64,000 bases of DNA, taken from NCBI RefSeq assembly GCF_021390645.1, contig NZ_JAJEJT010000004.1, forward strand, positions 620,001 through 684,000, in the 5' to 3' direction. The notes beneath the pieces are model-generated. The model did no database searches and had not been told where the DNA came from. It was given only the letters and a program-made list of their open reading frames with translations. Of this stretch, positions 9,214-19,110 are shown piece by piece. Each line of letters starts with the position of its first letter. The stretch's first letter is position 1. A program made the position numbers and the translations under genes. This DNA is from Paraburkholderia flagellata (GTDB lineage: Bacteria > Pseudomonadota > Gammaproteobacteria > Burkholderiales > Burkholderiaceae).

Positions 9214-10626
9214 GTGGCAACCCGGCAACCCACACCCGCTTCAGGCGGAACATCCACACCCCTCGGCCATTCGCTGCGCAAGCGGCACGTCACGATGATT
9301 TCGCTCGGCGGCATCATCGGCGCGGGGCTGTTCGTCGGCAGCAGCGCCACCATCAACGCGATGGGGCCCGCCGCCTGCCTGAGTTATCTGCTGGCGGGCA
9401 TCGTCGTGCTTTTCGTCATGCGCATGCTCGGCGAGATGGCGCTCGCGCATCCGGGCGTCGGCTCGTTCACGGAGTTCACGCGCATTGGTCTTGGCGACTG
9501 GGCCGGCTTCACGAACGGCTGGCTCTACTGGTACTTCTGGGTGATCGTGGTCGCCGTGGAGGCGGTGGCGGGCGCGGGCATCCTGCAGCGCTGGATTCCC
9601 GCCCCGGTCTGGGTGATCGGGCTCGTGCTGCTCTCGTTGATGACGGTCGTGAACCTGCTCTCGGTGAAATCGTATGGAGAATTCGAGTACTGGTTCGCGT
9701 CGATCAAAGTCGCGGCGATCATCGTGTTCATCGTGGTGGGCGCGAGCTATCTGTTCGGCTTCAGCTCGTGGCACCAGACTGTGAACAACCTGAGCGGCGA
9801 CCACGGCTTCATGCCGTTCGGCGCGATGTCGATCTTCGCGGGCGTGCCTACCGTGATCTTCGCCGTGGGCGGCGCGGAGATCGCGACCATCGCCGCGGCC
9901 GAATCCGACGATCCGGGCCGCAACGTCGCGTCGATGACCCGCTCGGTCATCCTGCGCGTCATCACGTTCTATGTCGGCTCGCTCTTCGTGATTGCGTGCA
10001 TCGTGCCGTGGGCGAGCATCAAGGTGGGCTACTCGCCGTTCGTGGCCGCGCTCGAAACCATGCATATTCCGGGCGCTGCGGACATCATGAATGCAATCGT
10101 GCTCGTGGCCGTGCTGTCGGCGCTGAACTCCGGGCTCTACGTGTCCTCGCGCATCGTGTTCCGGCTTGCGGAACGCCGCGACGCGCCGCGTGCGCTGCTC
10201 ACGCTCTCGAAGAGCCGCGTGCCGCGTCTGGCGGTGCTCGCGAGCAGCATCGTCGGCTACGTGGCCATCGTGGCGGCGATCGTTTCGCCGCAGGGCGTGT
10301 TCCTCTATCTCGTCAGTGCATCGGGCGCGGTGATGCTGTTCGTGTACCTCTCTATCGCCGTCTCGCAGATCGTGATTCGCCGTCGGCTTGAGGCAACGGA
10401 ACCCGAACGGCTCACGTTCAAGATGTGGCTTTTTCCGTGGCTTTCGTGGGCCGTGGTAGTGGCCATTGCTGGCGTGCTCTGTGCGATGGGTTTCGATCAT
10501 GCGCTCTCGGGGCAGCTCATGGCGAGCCTCGCGAGCCTGGCGGTGGTGTCGGCGGCATACATGCTGACGCGCAAGAGGACTCACGTGGAGGATTTCCGTG
10601 AGCCCGCAACCAACTGGAAGAAGTAA
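9214..10626 (+). CDS. Amino-acid permease (APC family, GABA-permease-like)
   Basis: 470 residues with 12 hydrophobic segments. The first helix carries MISLGGIIGAGLFVGSS, the unwound glycine motif of amino acid/GABA permeases, and GEMALAHPGVGSFTEF follows. I chose GTG 9214, with AGGAGG at 9199-9204. The open frame continues upstream to 9028, but that part has no RBS, unlikely residues and the operator-like repeats. The stop overlaps the next start as TAATG, so it is translationally coupled to the oxidoreductase. Likely function: uptake of an amino acid or amine for that enzyme. Confidence 0.88.
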   Translation: MATRQPTPASGGTSTPLGHSLRKRHVTMISLGGIIGAGLFVGSSATINAMGPAACLSYLLAGIVVLFVMRMLGEMALAHPGVGSFTEFTRIGLGDWAGFTNGWLYWYFWVIVVAVEAVAGAGILQRWIPAPVWVIGLVLLSLMTVVNLLSVKSYGEFEYWFASIKVAAIIVFIVVGASYLFGFSSWHQTVNNLSGDHGFMPFGAMSIFAGVPTVIFAVGGAEIATIAAAESDDPGRNVASMTRSVILRVITFYVGSLFVIACIVPWASIKVGYSPFVAALETMHIPGAADIMNAIVLVAVLSALNSGLYVSSRIVFRLAERRDAPRALLTLSKSRVPRLAVLASSIVGYVAIVAAIVSPQGVFLYLVSASGAVMLFVYLSIAVSQIVIRRRLEATEPERLTFKMWLFPWLSWAVVVAIAGVLCAMGFDHALSGQLMASLASLAVVSAAYMLTRKRTHVEDFREPATNWKK

Positions 10627-11858
10627 TGGCGCAAGTGGCTGTCATCGGCGCGGGGTTCGTGGGGTTGTCGTGCGCTTACTGGCTCATGCGCGACGGGCAC
10701 AGCGTGACGCTGTACGACGCGCAAGGGCCGGGCGAGGGCGCCTCATACGGCAACGCGGGCACGTTCGCGAACTACGCGTGCATTCCCGTGAACAATCCCG
10801 ACGTGTTTCGCAACATCCCGCGCTTTCTGTTTTCGTCTACGAGCCCGCTGCGCATTCGCTGGGGCGACGTGCCAACGCTCACGCCGTGGCTCGCACGCTT
10901 TCTGCTGAGCGCCACACCGCGCCGCTACGGGCGCAGCGTGAATGCGCTCGCGCAACTGCTCTCGCGCGCATTCGAGGGCTACCGCGAGATGCTCACTGCC
11001 GACACACTCGCGTCCTTCGTGCGCGAGCGCGAATGCCTCTATCTGTATTCGAGCGCGGCATCGTTCGAGGCTGCGCAACCGGCGCTTGAACTGCGGCGCT
11101 CGCTAGGCGTGGAGTTTGAAACGCTCGCGCGCAGCGAAATCGCACAACTGGAGCCGGGCCTCGCGCCGCTCTTCGCGCAAGGCACGCTCTTCAAGGGCAG
11201 CTGGTTTTTGAGTGATCCGCGCGGCTTTCTTCAGGCCTTGCATGCGATGTTGACCGAGCGCGGTCTCGTGCACCGGCGCGTGGCCGTCGAGACGCTGGAG
11301 CCTGCGCGAAGTGCCGTGAATCTGATCGATTCGGCGGGCGAGACGCATGACGCCGAACAGGCCATTGTGTGCGCCGGCGCGTTTTCGGCTCGCTTCGCGC
11401 GCCAATGCGGCGACGCACTGCCGCTAGGCGTGGAGCGCGGCTATCACGTGCGCTTTCCTGGCACCGCTAACCGTATTTCGCGGCCGTGCGGCTGGGCCGA
11501 GCGCGGGTTCTACATGACGCCGATGGACGGCGGCATTCGGGCGGCGGGCACCGTCGAACTGGCAGCCAACGGCGCGGGCAAGAACGCGGACCTGCTGCGG
11601 CTTTTGACGCGCTCCGCGCAGGAGGCGTTGCCCGGATTGCCGGAGCCGGACAGCGACTGGCTTGGTTTCAGGCCGAGCATGCCCGACGCGCTACCCGTGG
11701 TGGGCGCGTCGAGCCGCTCGCCGCGCGTGATCTACGCGTTCGGGCATCAGCATCTTGGCGTAACGCTCGGCGGCGTGACGGGCAGCGTGGTTGCCGATCT
11801 CGTTGCGCAACGCGTGCCCGCTCTCGATCTCACGCCTTATAGTCCGCGTCGTTTTTAG
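10626..11858 (+). CDS. FAD-dependent amino-acid oxidoreductase (DadA-like)
   Basis: 410 residues. The N-terminal VAVIGAGFVGLSCAYWLMRDGHSVTLYD is a clear Rossmann FAD-binding motif, and the C-terminal GFRPSMPDALPVVGASSRSPRVIYAFGHQHLGV segment is typical of the D-amino-acid dehydrogenase/glycine oxidase (DAO) fold. Such enzymes oxidatively deaminate D-amino acids or N-substituted amino acids, passing electrons to the quinone pool or oxygen. The first base overlaps the permease stop, which ties the two in one operon. The substrate is not identifiable from sequence; DadA-type dehydrogenation is the best guess. Confidence 0.82.
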   Translation: MAQVAVIGAGFVGLSCAYWLMRDGHSVTLYDAQGPGEGASYGNAGTFANYACIPVNNPDVFRNIPRFLFSSTSPLRIRWGDVPTLTPWLARFLLSATPRRYGRSVNALAQLLSRAFEGYREMLTADTLASFVRERECLYLYSSAASFEAAQPALELRRSLGVEFETLARSEIAQLEPGLAPLFAQGTLFKGSWFLSDPRGFLQALHAMLTERGLVHRRVAVETLEPARSAVNLIDSAGETHDAEQAIVCAGAFSARFARQCGDALPLGVERGYHVRFPGTANRISRPCGWAERGFYMTPMDGGIRAAGTVELAANGAGKNADLLRLLTRSAQEALPGLPEPDSDWLGFRPSMPDALPVVGASSRSPRVIYAFGHQHLGVTLGGVTGSVVADLVAQRVPALDLTPYSPRRF

Positions 11859-11933
11859 CCGTGTTTACAGGTACTTTCCAGCCACCAGCCACGTAACACC
11901 CACCGCAACAGTCTCCCAGCGAGGATGAGCATC

Positions 11934-13085
11934 ATGAACCGCCGCACTCTCGTACTAACGATGGCCCTCGGGCTTATGGGCTTGCACGGCCCCGCACAGG
12001 CGGCCGAGCCCGAGGTTGTGAAGATCGGCTTCGCGGGTCCGCTCACCGGCCCGGTCGCGCGCGTCGGCAAGGACTTGCAGTACGGCGCACAACTCGCGAT
12101 TGACGAGGAGAACGCGAAACACCCCGTGATTGCGGGCAAACCGGTGAAGTACGTGCTCGACGTGCAAGACGACCAGGCCGACCCGCACGTGGCCGTGCAG
12201 GTGGCGCAAAAGCTCGTGGACGACGGCGTGGTCGGCGTGATCGGCCACTACAACTCGGGCTGCAGCATTCCCGCGTCGGCGGTTTATCACAACGCGAACG
12301 TCGCCATGATCACGCCGGGGTCCACCAACCCGGCGCTGACCCAGCAGGGCTACGCGAACGTGTTCCGCACCATGGGCAACGACGGCATAGGCGGCGTGAT
12401 CGCCGGTAAATTCGCGGTGGAGCAGTTGAAGGCGAAGCGCATCGGCATCATCGACGACCGCACGGCCTTCGGCCAGGGACTCGCCGACGCATTCGAGAAG
12501 GGTGCGAAGGAGGCCAACGGCAATATCGTCGACCGCGAGTTCACCAACGACAAAGCCGTGGATTTTCGCGCCATTCTCACGTCGCTCAAGCAGAAGAACG
12601 TCGACGTGATCTTCTTTGGCGGCCTCGACGAACAAGGCGCGATGCTTGCCAAGCAGATGCGCACGCTCGGCATGCCGGCGCGGCTCTTCGGCGCGGGCGC
12701 ATTGAAGAGCAATGCCTTCCTGCAGATCGCGGGCCCGGCGGGCGAGGGCACGCAGGACCTCGAACCGGGACCGGCACTCGACAAGCTGCCTTCCGCGCAG
12801 GCGTTCGCGAAGCGCTACAAGGCGAGATTCAATCAGGATGTCGAATTGTATGCGCCGTTCGCCTATGACGCCGCGCTCGCCATGATCAAGGCGATCCGCG
12901 ATGCCGACTCGCTCGACCGCGCGAAGATCGTCGCGAGCTTCCCGAAGGTGACGGTGGTGGGCGTGACGGGCAATATCGCGTTCGATCCGCACGGCGACCT
13001 CATCAAGCCGCCTTATACGCTCTTCGAGGTGCAGCAGGGGCAGTGGAAGAGCCTGAGAACGCTTGGAGGCAACAACGGCGTGTAA
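11934..13085 (+). CDS. Liv-type ABC transporter substrate-binding protein
   Basis: 383 residues from ATG 11934, with GAGG nine bases upstream; ATG 11925 abuts that site and is less likely. A signal peptide ends near GPAQAAEPEV. The mature protein begins VKIGFAGPLTGPVARVGKDLQYGAQLAIDEEN, the hallmark of leucine/isoleucine/valine-binding proteins (type I periplasmic fold), and continues through YNSGCSIPASAVY. No permease or ATPase genes are adjacent, so it must borrow a distant Liv transporter. It probably belongs with the upstream permease/oxidase genes (76-base gap). Confidence 0.88.
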   Translation: MNRRTLVLTMALGLMGLHGPAQAAEPEVVKIGFAGPLTGPVARVGKDLQYGAQLAIDEENAKHPVIAGKPVKYVLDVQDDQADPHVAVQVAQKLVDDGVVGVIGHYNSGCSIPASAVYHNANVAMITPGSTNPALTQQGYANVFRTMGNDGIGGVIAGKFAVEQLKAKRIGIIDDRTAFGQGLADAFEKGAKEANGNIVDREFTNDKAVDFRAILTSLKQKNVDVIFFGGLDEQGAMLAKQMRTLGMPARLFGAGALKSNAFLQIAGPAGEGTQDLEPGPALDKLPSAQAFAKRYKARFNQDVELYAPFAYDAALAMIKAIRDADSLDRAKIVASFPKVTVVGVTGNIAFDPHGDLIKPPYTLFEVQQGQWKSLRTLGGNNGV

Positions 13086-13102
13086 CGTGAGCCTTGGGGT
13101 GT

Positions 13103-16039
13103 TCAGCGCGCCACGAGCAGCTCGATCAGCGCGTGGAAATCGACCGGCTTCGTGAGGTGCGAGTCGAAGCCGCTCATGCGCGAGCGCAGCCGGTCGGCGT
13201 GCTGGCCCCAACCCGTCAGCGCGATGATCTGCAGGCCAACGTAGCGCGGGCTTTGACGGATCTGCCGCGCGATTTCGTAGCCGTCCATGCCCGGCATGCC
13301 GATGTCGAGCACGACCGCGTGGGGCACCGACTGCTCCAGCGCGCCGAGGGCGGCGGCGCCGTCATACACCACGCGCACCTGCGCGCCTTCGCCCGAAAGC
13401 ACCATGCCGAGCGAATCGGCGGCGTCGCGGTTGTCGTCGACCACGAGAACGCGCTTGCCCGCGAGCGGCTTCGCGGCGCGCGCCACGGCCGCCGGGGTCT
13501 CGCGCGCCTCGGCGGGCGTTTGCTGCGAGAGCGGCAGGCGCACCGTGAACGTGCTGCCTTTGCCGGGGCCTGCGCTCGCCGCCTCGACCGTGCCGCCGTG
13601 CATGTGCACCAGGTGGCGCACCATGGTGAGACCAATGCCGAGGCCGCCCTGGCTGCGCTCGGCCGGGCGGCTGACCTGCGTGAACATTTCGAATACCTGA
13701 TCGATTTGCCCGGCTGACATGCCGATGCCCGTATCGCTCAGCGTGACGACAACCCAGTCGCCTTCGCGCGTAGCGAGGAGCCGGATCTGGCCGCCCGTGT
13801 CGGTGTAGCGCGCCGCGTTGTTGAGCATGTTCGCGAAGACCTGCGTGAGACGCACGCGGTCGGCGTCGAGCACGAGCGGCGTGTCGGGCAGCGTGATGCT
13901 CAGTTCATGGTGCGCCTGATCGATGGCGGGCCGGCTCGTTTCAATCGCATTCTCGATGATTTCCGCGAGCGCTACCGGCGCCTTCACGAGACCGATCTTG
14001 CCGCGCGTGATGCGCGACACTTCCATCAGATCGTCGATCAGCCGCACCATGTGATGCACCTGGCGATCGAGCATGTCGAGTATCGGGGCCGAGTCCGCGG
14101 GAAACGCACTGCGCCGGATGAGATGCAGCGCATTGGCAATCGGCGCGAGCGGATTGCGCAGTTCGTGCGCGAGCGTCGCGAGGAATTCGTCCTTGCGGCG
14201 GTCGGCTTCCTTGAGCGCGTCTGCGGCGTTCACGGCTTCGGTCACGTCGATGGAAACGCATACGTGGCCGCGAAACGCTCCGCTCGCGGAGAACCACGGC
14301 GCACAGCAGGTTTCGAACCAGTGCCAGCCTGCATCCTTGAGCTTGACGCGCAACCGGCTCTGGAACGCGCAATGGTCCTGCTGCGCGGTCTGTACGCGTG
14401 TAAGAAAACCAGGCAGGTCGCGCGGATGGACGACGGCGTGCCAGCCCGTTTCCAGCAGTTGCCCCGACGTGAGGCCGATCGTCGCGAGATAGCGCTGGTT
14501 CAAATAGACCGTGTTGCCTTGTGTGTCGATTTGCCAGATCAACGCAGGTGACGCATCGGCCAGCGCACGGAAGCGCGCCTCGCTTTCGCGCAGCGCTTCC
14601 TGGGCGCCGCGGCGGTCGTCCACGTCGATATTCATGCCCACCCATTTGCGCACCGTGCCGTCCGTATTCCAGATCGGCGCGGCGCGCACGTTGGTCCATT
14701 TCCAGCCGCCCGTGGCGACGTGCAGCCGGAATTCCGCGTCCACCACGCGTTGCGCCGCGATCGCGTCCTTCCATTGGCGCAGCGCGTAGGCGCGGTCGTC
14801 GGGATGAACGGCGTTGGCCCAACCTTCGCCGAGCCATTCTTCACCGGGCTGGCCGGTGTATTCCGACCAGCCCGGTGAGACCGACTCGGCCAGGCCCTGG
14901 GCATCGGCTTCCCAAACGGCCTGCGCAAAGCCTTCCACCAGTGCGCGAAAGCGCTCCTCGCTGTCCACGCATTCGGTTTCCACACGCTTGCGCTCGGTAA
15001 TGTCCAGCGCGAACTCGGCGCACTTCGAGGCCATGCCGGTGCCCGAAAGCCGGGTAGGCGCGAAAAGGCCCCACCAGCGCGTGCCGTCCTTGCGGATCAA
15101 CTGCCGCTCGTAGGGCTGCGTGCGTCCCGTAGTGGCGAGGTCGCTGACCGCCCGCGTCGTGACACCGAGAAATTCGAGCGGCACGAGTCGATCCCAGTGC
15201 GTCGCGGCGCGCAGATCCTCGCGGCTGTAGCCGCTCATCTGCTCGAATGCGCCGTTGGCGTCGGCCATGGTGCCGTCGAGGTCGAAGAACAGCACGCCCA
15301 CGGTTTCGATGGAAATGGCGGCCTGCAGGCGCGCCTCGCTCTCGCGCAGCGCGTCTTCGACCTGCTTGCGCAACGCGGCTTCGTCGTGGAGCTTCGTGTT
15401 GATGTTCTGCAGCGTGCGCGTGCGTTCGGCGACTTGATGCGCGAGATTGTTGCCCGCGTCCTGGGCGTCGATCAGCGCGCAGCTCAACTGGTGCGCGGCG
15501 CTCGCGCAGGAGGCGAGGCTTTGCAGCAGGCGCGCGTCCTCGGCGTCGAAATGGCGTTCCTGGCCGTGTGTCACGGCCCAGACCGAGCCAACCACCGTGC
15601 CGTCGACGCGCCAGGGCACGTGCAGCGCTTCGCGGATGGGCGGATCGATCGCGCGGTACGAGGCAAAGCAGCGTGCGGGCCGGTCGAACAGGAGCATGGT
15701 GTTGCGCCCCTCGGTCTCGCCGCTTGGGCAGTCGTCGCCGGGAAGCATCCGGTCGACGTCCCCGGCCAGTTCGCCGGCCACCGCGTGCCAGCGGTACTGA
15801 GCTGTGGCGCCGTCGCGCTCGGGCACGCTCACGCCAGCCGACTCGGCGCGGCAAAGCGCGAGGGCGAGTTGCGCGAGCATCGGCAGTACACCTGAAGGAT
15901 TGCTCGCCATTTCCTGTGCGAGCGCAGCAAGCGCACGGCTCTCGCCCTGGTAGTCGGGCAGTCGGTTCGGGCGGTTCACCAGAGCCTCGGTGATCAGCGT
16001 TTCCTCGACTTTGAGCGCAGGTGCGCTGTTGTCTTGCAT
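13103..16039 (-). CDS. Hybrid sensor histidine kinase with GAF, three PAS and a receiver domain
   Basis: 978 residues and no membrane segment, so a cytoplasmic sensor. Order of domains: a GAF-like region (about 45-190), a short coiled coil (about 200-230), three PAS/PAC units (about 230-350, 355-480, 485-605), HisKA with the phospho-histidine in FLATLAHELRNPLAPI (H625), HATPase (about 725-840, DTGIGMSAGQ and GGLGIGLTMV), and a C-terminal receiver with VLVVDDN and the phospho-acceptor D912 in VVLDIGMPGMDG. It has no separate response regulator beside it, so the output is unknown. The next upstream gene, in the opposite direction, is a chemoreceptor. Confidence 0.92.
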   Translation of the reverse strand: MQDNSAPALKVEETLITEALVNRPNRLPDYQGESRALAALAQEMASNPSGVLPMLAQLALALCRAESAGVSVPERDGATAQYRWHAVAGELAGDVDRMLPGDDCPSGETEGRNTMLLFDRPARCFASYRAIDPPIREALHVPWRVDGTVVGSVWAVTHGQERHFDAEDARLLQSLASCASAAHQLSCALIDAQDAGNNLAHQVAERTRTLQNINTKLHDEAALRKQVEDALRESEARLQAAISIETVGVLFFDLDGTMADANGAFEQMSGYSREDLRAATHWDRLVPLEFLGVTTRAVSDLATTGRTQPYERQLIRKDGTRWWGLFAPTRLSGTGMASKCAEFALDITERKRVETECVDSEERFRALVEGFAQAVWEADAQGLAESVSPGWSEYTGQPGEEWLGEGWANAVHPDDRAYALRQWKDAIAAQRVVDAEFRLHVATGGWKWTNVRAAPIWNTDGTVRKWVGMNIDVDDRRGAQEALRESEARFRALADASPALIWQIDTQGNTVYLNQRYLATIGLTSGQLLETGWHAVVHPRDLPGFLTRVQTAQQDHCAFQSRLRVKLKDAGWHWFETCCAPWFSASGAFRGHVCVSIDVTEAVNAADALKEADRRKDEFLATLAHELRNPLAPIANALHLIRRSAFPADSAPILDMLDRQVHHMVRLIDDLMEVSRITRGKIGLVKAPVALAEIIENAIETSRPAIDQAHHELSITLPDTPLVLDADRVRLTQVFANMLNNAARYTDTGGQIRLLATREGDWVVVTLSDTGIGMSAGQIDQVFEMFTQVSRPAERSQGGLGIGLTMVRHLVHMHGGTVEAASAGPGKGSTFTVRLPLSQQTPAEARETPAAVARAAKPLAGKRVLVVDDNRDAADSLGMVLSGEGAQVRVVYDGAAALGALEQSVPHAVVLDIGMPGMDGYEIARQIRQSPRYVGLQIIALTGWGQHADRLRSRMSGFDSHLTKPVDFHALIELLVAR

Positions 16040-16594
16040 GCTGCCTCCGCCTTAGTCGTGCGCCGCGCCGCCATGCGCATCTTTGGTGCAAGGTGCGAAC
16101 GCAGGCTCAGCCCGTTGTGTACGTGAGTGCGCATCGCGTATTCCCGTAGACGAAATCCGCTGGATGCCAGTGCGTTTCGTTGCGTCCCTTTGAGGGGCGC
16201 GCATACCGGGGCGGGCCTCAGGCGGCGAGCGCTGAATCGACGCAGACGGTCGACTTGCTCGCGTTCGTCGCGCCGATTCGTGGAGCGGCTACGGCAAAGC
16301 GCGGAAACGCATCACGGCTTCGATGTGGAAGCGACTCGGCGGAAAGTGAAAAGCCTATCGTCAGATTTGTGGAATTTGTCAGGCAACAAGGCTTGACATC
16401 GTAAGCTTGTCACACAAAAATTGCGCTCCATCCCTCAAGACGGTGCGCAATGCGCCGTTATCGGGAAGAGAGACAGGCTGGTGCTCGCATAGCGCCAGCG
16501 CGTCAAGGCACGTTCAGGCTAGCCCCGGGGACAGGGCTGGCCGTGAGCGACGACGCGCTCTGAACATAAAACTGATAAGGCGTACGAACGTTTC
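16040..16594. other. Intergenic stretch between divergent kinase and chemoreceptor genes
   Basis: About 555 bases. Short open frames here lack ribosome sites and family features. The only signal I see is a sigma-28-like promoter near 16435. Promoters for both flanking genes should lie in it. Confidence 0.5.
16435..16461 (+). promoter_or_regulatory. Candidate sigma-28 (FliA) promoter for chemoreceptor gene
   Basis: TCAA (16435-16438), exactly 15 bases, then GCCGTTAT (16454-16461). The flagellar sigma consensus is TAAA-N15-GCCGATAA, so spacing is exact and 6 of 8 bases of the -10 box match. It sits about 130 bases before a chemoreceptor gene, the expected class of target. Confidence 0.35.
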
Positions 16595-18124
16595 ATGCGA
16601 ATTTCCACACGACTCCTTCTTTTGGTGATCACGGCGCTGATCGGGTTGATCGCCATTGGCGGCTATGGGCTCGTCAGCCTCAAGCGGGAAATGCTCGACG
16701 AAACGCGCGGCAAGATCACGAATCTGCTGCAAATGGCGGAGCATCTCGCGACCTTCTATCACGACCAGGAAGTCGCCGGAAAAATGACCCGTGAGCAGGC
16801 GCAGGCGGCCACGCAGCAGGCGCTCAACCAGCTCAACTATTCCGATCGAAGCTACTTCTGGGCGCGTCTGCCCGACGGTACCACGCTGGTTCACCGCAAT
16901 CTGGCTTCGATCGGCAAGGTCAACGTAGGCCGAGCGCCGGACGGACGGCCCGACACCGACCTCTACCGCGAAATGCTCGCGCGCGAGCACATGCCCGTGA
17001 TGATGACGATGGCGAAGCACCCCACCACGGGCCAGCTCACGGCGAAGATGAATGGCATTCTGGAGTTCGCGCCGTGGGGCTGGTGGATCGGCACGGGCTT
17101 CTTTCTCGACGATATCGACGCCACGTTCTGGCGCACCGGGCGCGTGCTGCTTGCGCTCATCATCGCGGCAGTGGCGGGTATCGGCGTGCTGTCGTGGCAG
17201 ATCATCCGCAATCTCGTGGGCACGCTCGGGGGCGAGCCGCACTACGCGGTGGCGGTCACGCACCGTATCGCCACGGGCGACCTGACTGGCAACGTCGAGT
17301 TGCGGCCTGGCGACGAACGCAGCCTGCTGGCGTCAATTGCGCGCATGCAAGCGAGTCTCGTGACCATGATCAGCGAGATCCGCGCGGGCGCTCAGTCCGT
17401 GACCACGGGCGCGGGCGAGATCGCCGCGGGCAATACGGACCTCTCTTCGCGCACCGAAGAACAGGCCGCCTCGCTGCAGCAAACCGCGGCCAGCATGGAG
17501 CAGCTCACGTCGACGGTGCAGAACAACGAGGCCAACGCCAACCACGCGCGCCAGCTCGTTTCCACGGCCAGCACCGCGGCGGCCGAGGGCGGCGCGGCGG
17601 TGGCGGCGGTGGTGGATACGATGTCGGCCATTCAGACCTCTTCGGAGAAGATGGTCGAGATCACGGGCGTGATCGAAGGCATCGCGTTCCAGACCAATAT
17701 TCTTGCGCTCAACGCCGCCGTGGAAGCGGCGCGCGCCGGCGAGGAAGGACGCGGATTCGCGGTGGTCGCCTCCGAAGTGCGATCGCTTGCGCAGCGCAGC
17801 GCGAGCGCGGCGCGCGAGATCAAGGTGTTGATCGACGCATCGGTCGGGCAGGTTCGCGAGGGTTCGGATCGCGTGCGCGCGGCTGGCGCGACGATGGACA
17901 GCATCGTGCGCTCGGTCGAAAACGTCACCGGCATCATTGCGGGCATTTCCGAGGCCTCGTCCGAGCAGCGTCTTGGCATCGAGCAGATCAGCCGCGCGGT
18001 GACGCAGATGGACGAGGTAACGCAGCAGAACGCGGCGCTCGTGGAGGAGGCCGCTGCGGCGGCGGACTCGCTTTCCGGGCAGGCGCACCGGCTTTCACAG
18101 GCGGTGTCGATTTTCCGGACTTGA
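16595..18124 (+). CDS. Methyl-accepting chemotaxis protein with single Cache domain
   Basis: 509 residues: a TM helix at about 5-27, a periplasmic single-Cache sensor (about 35-185, with [16 protein letters not shown]), a second TM at about 190-210, a HAMP region, and a long helical signalling domain. The conserved hairpin tip [33 protein letters not shown] (quoted in parts: [20 protein letters not shown]) lies near residues 365-395. It feeds CheA/CheW to steer flagella in response to small molecules; single-Cache receptors commonly bind organic acids. No other chemotaxis genes are nearby. Confidence 0.92.
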   Translation: MRISTRLLLLVITALIGLIAIGGYGLVSLKREMLDETRGKITNLLQMAEHLATFYHDQEVAGKMTREQAQAATQQALNQLNYSDRSYFWARLPDGTTLVHRNLASIGKVNVGRAPDGRPDTDLYREMLAREHMPVMMTMAKHPTTGQLTAKMNGILEFAPWGWWIGTGFFLDDIDATFWRTGRVLLALIIAAVAGIGVLSWQIIRNLVGTLGGEPHYAVAVTHRIATGDLTGNVELRPGDERSLLASIARMQASLVTMISEIRAGAQSVTTGAGEIAAGNTDLSSRTEEQAASLQQTAASMEQLTSTVQNNEANANHARQLVSTASTAAAEGGAAVAAVVDTMSAIQTSSEKMVEITGVIEGIAFQTNILALNAAVEAARAGEEGRGFAVVASEVRSLAQRSASAAREIKVLIDASVGQVREGSDRVRAAGATMDSIVRSVENVTGIIAGISEASSEQRLGIEQISRAVTQMDEVTQQNAALVEEAAAAADSLSGQAHRLSQAVSIFRT

Positions 18125-18293
18125 TGGTCTTTCGTTGCCCGCAATGGCTTGCGCACCAGGCCGGGAAACCCTTGCGTGACAAGGCTCAAAGGGCTGCGGT
18201 TCTGGTGCGCGGCATTTTGCCACCGCGTTGACGCACGTCCATGGTGTGACAATGCGTCGAACTCTTAAAAAATGTTAAAGAAGGAGAGGTTCG

Positions 18294-19049
18294 ATGCTCT
18301 CACCCGTCGCAGGATCCGCCATCGTCGTGCGCCAAAGCAGTCGTGCTCCTCTCGCGGGAACGCAGCCCAGCGCACGCTGCTCGGGGTGCGCCATGCGCCA
18401 TCTTTGCATGCCTCAGGGCCTGCCGGCCGAAGACTTGCCGAGGCTCGAAGCCCTCATCTGCGGAGCGCGCAAGGTGCGCCGCGGCGAGGCGCTCTATCGC
18501 TCGGGCGACCGCTTCGACAGTCTGTATGCCGTGCGCTCCGGCTCACTCAAAACGCTCATTGTCAACCGCGACGGCCGGGAGCAGATCACGGGGCTGCGTC
18601 TCGCGGGTGACGCGCTAGGTCTCGACGGCATTGCCACCGACGTGCACGCGTTCAGCGCGGTCGCGCTCGAGGACAGTTCAATTTGCACGCTGCCCTACGC
18701 CGCGCTCAAGACCTTGTGCCGCGAGAGCGGCACGATGCAGGACCGTTTGCATCGGCTCATGGGCGACCAGTTCAATCAGGAAGCCTCGCAGATGATGGTG
18801 CTGGGCTCGCTCACCGCCGAAGAACGCGTGGCCGCGTTCCTGCTCGACGTGTCGTCGCGCAACTGGGAGCGCGGTTATTCGCAGGCGGAGTTCCGTCTGC
18901 GCATGTCCCGCGAGGATATGGGCAGCTACCTCGGCATCACGCTCGAAACCGTGAGCCGGATTTTGTCGCGCTTCCAGAAGCGCGGCCTGATCGACGCGCA
19001 GGGCAAGCTGATTCGCATCTGCGATATCGAAGGGCTGCAAACGGTTTGA
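18294..19049 (+). CDS. FNR-type Crp-family regulator with Fe-S cysteines
   Basis: 251 residues. Cysteines at 29, 32 and 38 (C-x2-C-x5-C) plus C131 match the four ligands of the oxygen-sensitive [4Fe-4S] cluster of FNR/ANR. A cyclic-nucleotide-like beta roll (about 50-150) is followed by a C-terminal helix-turn-helix (MSREDMGSYLGITLETVSRI, about 202-221) with the E-x3-SR recognition pattern of FNR. It would activate anaerobic or microaerobic genes when oxygen falls. GGAGAGG lies just before ATG 18294. I found no clear TTGAT-N4-ATCAA site in its own upstream region. Confidence 0.9.
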   Translation: MLSPVAGSAIVVRQSSRAPLAGTQPSARCSGCAMRHLCMPQGLPAEDLPRLEALICGARKVRRGEALYRSGDRFDSLYAVRSGSLKTLIVNRDGREQITGLRLAGDALGLDGIATDVHAFSAVALEDSSICTLPYAALKTLCRESGTMQDRLHRLMGDQFNQEASQMMVLGSLTAEERVAAFLLDVSSRNWERGYSQAEFRLRMSREDMGSYLGITLETVSRILSRFQKRGLIDAQGKLIRICDIEGLQTV

Positions 19050-19110
19050 GCGGGCCGCTGACGCGGCAGCCATCGAAGCTCCGATGACTGCCGCAGCCAG
19101 CCGCTACTTC

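Noticed and set aside
9241..10584. 447-residue minus-strand frame
   Set aside because: Mirror of the amino-acid permease; composition is His/Arg/Asp-rich and not protein-like.
16127..16396. Short plus-strand frames before the chemoreceptor
   Set aside because: No ribosome site, arginine-rich; the region is better explained as regulatory.
18126..18293. FNR-type binding site before the FNR gene
   Set aside because: No TTGAT-N4-ATCAA or close variant seen.
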